Positions 7,050 to 7,721 of a stretch of 7,721 nt of DNA are shown in pieces. The notes below the pieces were generated by a model. That model made no database searches. It saw only the letters and a program-made list of their open reading frames with translations, and had not been told where the DNA came from. This DNA comes from Bacillota bacterium. GTDB taxonomy: Bacteria; Bacillota; Dethiobacteria; DTU022. Position numbers and translations under genes: made by a program. The stretch lies in NCBI GenBank assembly GCA_012797095.1, contig JAAZPS010000095.1, positions 1-7,721 of the forward strand, in the 5' to 3' direction. Each line of letters opens with the position of its first letter. Position 1 is the stretch's first letter.

Positions 7050-7058
7050 CCACCCCCC
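7050..7058 (-). promoter_or_regulatory. Ribosome binding site fixing the TTG start of the glycosylase gene
   Basis: Read on the minus strand, GGGGGGTGG (preceded by AAAA) ends 6 nt before TTG at 7043. It is the only good Shine-Dalgarno match near the 5' end of this frame, and the TTG start leaves a normal spacing to the first iron-sulfur cysteine pair. Confidence 0.6.
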
Positions 7059-7071
7059 TTTTGAAGAGCCG

Positions 7072-7099
7072 AAAATATCTTCTAATATTTTTCCCGCAA
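7072..7099 (-). promoter_or_regulatory. Possible weak promoter for the glycosylase gene
   Basis: On the minus strand TTGCGG (7099-7094) and TATTTT (7077-7072) are 16 nt apart in an AT-rich patch just upstream of the ribosome binding site. Both elements are imperfect, so this is only a candidate. Nothing else that looks regulatory was seen between 7100 and 7168. Confidence 0.25.
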
Positions 7100-7186
7100 C
7101 CGCTCAACCTTATCATGAAGCCCCCGCAACGCTTGCCGGCTGTCCCGGACGGGCCGACGCAGCGGGTAAAAAGGCGCTCCGGCGCT

Positions 7187-7215
7187 TTGACTTTTGGCCG
7201 GGCCCGTGTTAAAAT
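7187..7215 (+). promoter_or_regulatory. Sigma-A-type promoter of the tRNA-His/tRNA-Gln unit
   Basis: TTGACT (7187-7192) and TAAAAT (7210-7215) are separated by exactly 17 nt; each hexamer has 5 of 6 consensus bases. Transcription should begin near 7221-7223, leaving only about 5 nt of leader before the tRNA-His gene, as is common for stable RNA promoters. The spacer is GC-rich (GGCCGGGCCC), which may add a stringent-type discriminator effect; that last point is speculative. Confidence 0.8.
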
Positions 7216-7226
7216 TATCAGCGCGA

Positions 7227-7304
7227 GGTGGGTGTAGCTCAGTTGGTTAGAGCGCCAGGTTGTGGCCCTGGAGGTCGTGGGTTCGAATCCCATCACTCAC
7301 CCCA
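7227..7304 (+). tRNA. tRNA-His (anticodon GTG)
   Basis: The cloverleaf is complete. Acceptor arms are 7228-7234 and 7294-7300 (one G-U pair). The D stem is GCTC/GAGC. The anticodon stem CCAGG/CCTGG encloses loop TTGTGGC with anticodon GTG at 7262-7264. The T arm carries loop TTCGAAT. Base 7227 is G, the extra G-1 that is the identity mark of tRNA-His, and pairs with C73 (7301). CCA is encoded at 7302-7304. Confidence 0.97.
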
Positions 7305-7320
7305 TTTTTATGATCTCTGC

Positions 7321-7394
7321 TGGGGTGTAGCCAAGCGGCAAGGCACGGGACTTTGGATCCCGCATCGTAGGTTCGAATCCTACCGCCCCAGCCA
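7321..7394 (+). tRNA. tRNA-Gln (anticodon TTG)
   Basis: The cloverleaf is complete. Acceptor arms are 7321-7327 and 7384-7390 (one G-U pair). The anticodon stem CGGGA/TCCCG encloses loop CTTTGGA with anticodon TTG at 7353-7355. The T stem GTAGG/CCTAC holds loop TTCGAAT. The discriminator is G at 7391 and CCA is encoded at 7392-7394. It lies 16 nt after tRNA-His and is presumably cotranscribed with it. Its 3' end is imperfectly repeated 209 bp downstream. Confidence 0.97.
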
Positions 7395-7499
7395 TATTTA
7401 TAGGCTAAGATCAGTTATTCGGCAATCGTTATTTCCCTTGTGTGCACCCGGTGTGCAGACTGCGCAGGGGTATCTCAATGCATCGCTGCAACAAAGCAA

Positions 7500-7539
7500 A
7501 GGGCCGAAAAAGCTCTATATATCAAGCTTCTTCGGCCCT
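7500..7539. repeat. Orphan inverted repeat (hairpin) downstream of the tRNA genes
   Basis: AGGGCCGAA (7500-7508) pairs with TTCGGCCCT (7531-7539) as 9 bp; after one mismatch AAGCT (7510-7514) pairs with AGCTT (7525-7529), leaving a 10-nt loop. There is no T-run after it on the plus strand and only TTTGCTTTG on the minus strand, so it is not a clear terminator. It could end or stabilise the tRNA precursor, or be part of an element lying between the two copies of the tRNA-Gln 3' end. Confidence 0.6.
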
Positions 7540-7580
7540 CCAAGTATCTCCGCTAAACTCTACAAAACAGCCTTTTTACT

Positions 7581-7608
7581 TTAGAATCCTACCGCACCAG
7601 TCATATTT
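7581..7608 (+). repeat. Imperfect direct copy of the tRNA-Gln 3' end (att-like or tRNA fragment)
   Basis: This stretch matches 7372-7399 (T-loop start, 3' T stem, acceptor strand, CCA and five flanking bases) at 25 of 28 positions, offset by exactly 209 bp. The differences are C-to-A in the T loop, C-to-A in the acceptor strand and CCA changed to TCA. No tRNA 5' half precedes it, so it is only a fragment. Such 3'-end copies arise when an integrase recombines at a tRNA gene, or when a tandem tRNA gene decays. Confidence 0.75.
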
Positions 7609-7721
7609 TAGGTTTGTAAAGCCTGTTGTCCGGGGCCTTTTCCCTCCCGCCCCGGGAGCGCCGCCCGGAAGATCTCGGCACTACCTGGACCCTTGCCTTA
7701 CGGAACAGGGATATGATGCCG

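Larger units (their letters stand above)
7395..7721. other. Region without a convincing gene, 3' of tRNA-Gln to the window edge
   Basis: No supported coding sequence was seen here. From 7395 to 7580 the DNA is comparatively AT-rich and holds a repeated TGTGCA (7441-7457) and the 9-bp hairpin at 7500-7539. From 7613 to 7721 it turns GC-rich with overlapping short inverted repeats (CCGGGGC 7630-7636 with GCCCCGG 7649-7655; CTCCCG 7644-7649 with CGGGAG 7653-7658). A 39-codon frame on the minus strand is open from the right edge to a TGA at 7603-7601, encoding an arginine-rich peptide of no family I recognise; it could be the tail of a gene beyond the window. Confidence 0.5.

Noticed and set aside
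7171..7188. Short hairpin GGCGC-TCCG-GCGCT with a T-run on the minus strand
   Set aside because: Only four GC pairs plus weak flanking pairs; on the minus strand the G-U pair becomes A-C, so it is too weak for a terminator, and it overlaps the tRNA promoter -35.
6895..7296. Minus-strand open frame of 133 codons beginning MMGFEPTTSRATTWRSNQLSYTH
   Set aside because: The start is the antisense of the tRNA-His gene, again a familiar spurious translation, and the rest overlaps the glycosylase in another frame.
7440..7451. GTGTGCACCCGG resembling an arm of the 3514-3552 hairpin (GTGTACACCCGG)
   Set aside because: An 11 of 12 match with no matching flanks or inverted partner is within chance; not called a shared repeat.
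7228..7584. Plus-strand open frame of 118 codons over the tRNA region
   Set aside because: It runs through two complete, well-formed tRNA genes; the peptide (GVAQLVRAPGCGPGGRGFESH type) is a well-known false translation of tRNA sequence.

Overview
The window reads as a stretch of a Gram-positive, probably Bacillota (Clostridia-like) chromosome of moderate to high GC. Supporting points: strong AGGAGG-type ribosome binding sites, frequent TTG and GTG starts, a lipoprotein-type solute-binding protein, tRNA genes with encoded CCA ends, and a Firmicutes-looking variant of family 4 uracil-DNA glycosylase. The genus cannot be named from the sequence.

Positions 2-6434 (+ strand) hold one compact operon for an ABC importer of the dipeptide/oligopeptide (Dpp/Opp/Nik) class. 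Two ATPase genes come first (dppD-like, cut by the left edge, then dppF-like with an 8-nt overlap). A GTG-started lipoprotein solute-binding protein follows, then two permeases (dppB- and dppC-like). The last gene encodes a DUF1028 protein of the Ntn-hydrolase superfamily with a C-terminal putative peptidoglycan-binding domain. A perfect 18-bp hairpin followed by TTTT lies between the binding-protein gene and the permeases and probably sets their relative expression. A rho-independent terminator closes the operon. The layout suggests a peptide (possibly cell-wall peptide) uptake system linked to a cytoplasmic Ntn-type hydrolase; that link is inference.

Positions 6462-7043 (- strand, convergent with the operon) encode a divergent family 4-type uracil-DNA glycosylase. 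It keeps the four iron-sulfur cysteines but has altered active-site motifs (LDNPG and YHPL). Divergently from it, a near-consensus promoter (TTGACT-17-TAAAAT) drives tRNA-His(GTG) and tRNA-Gln(TTG).

Positions 7395-7721 have no convincing gene. They contain an imperfect copy of the 3' end of the tRNA-Gln gene (25 of 28 bases, 209 bp downstream), an orphan hairpin between the two copies, and a GC-rich right edge. The tRNA 3'-end duplication is the best sign in this window of past integration or tRNA-gene decay.
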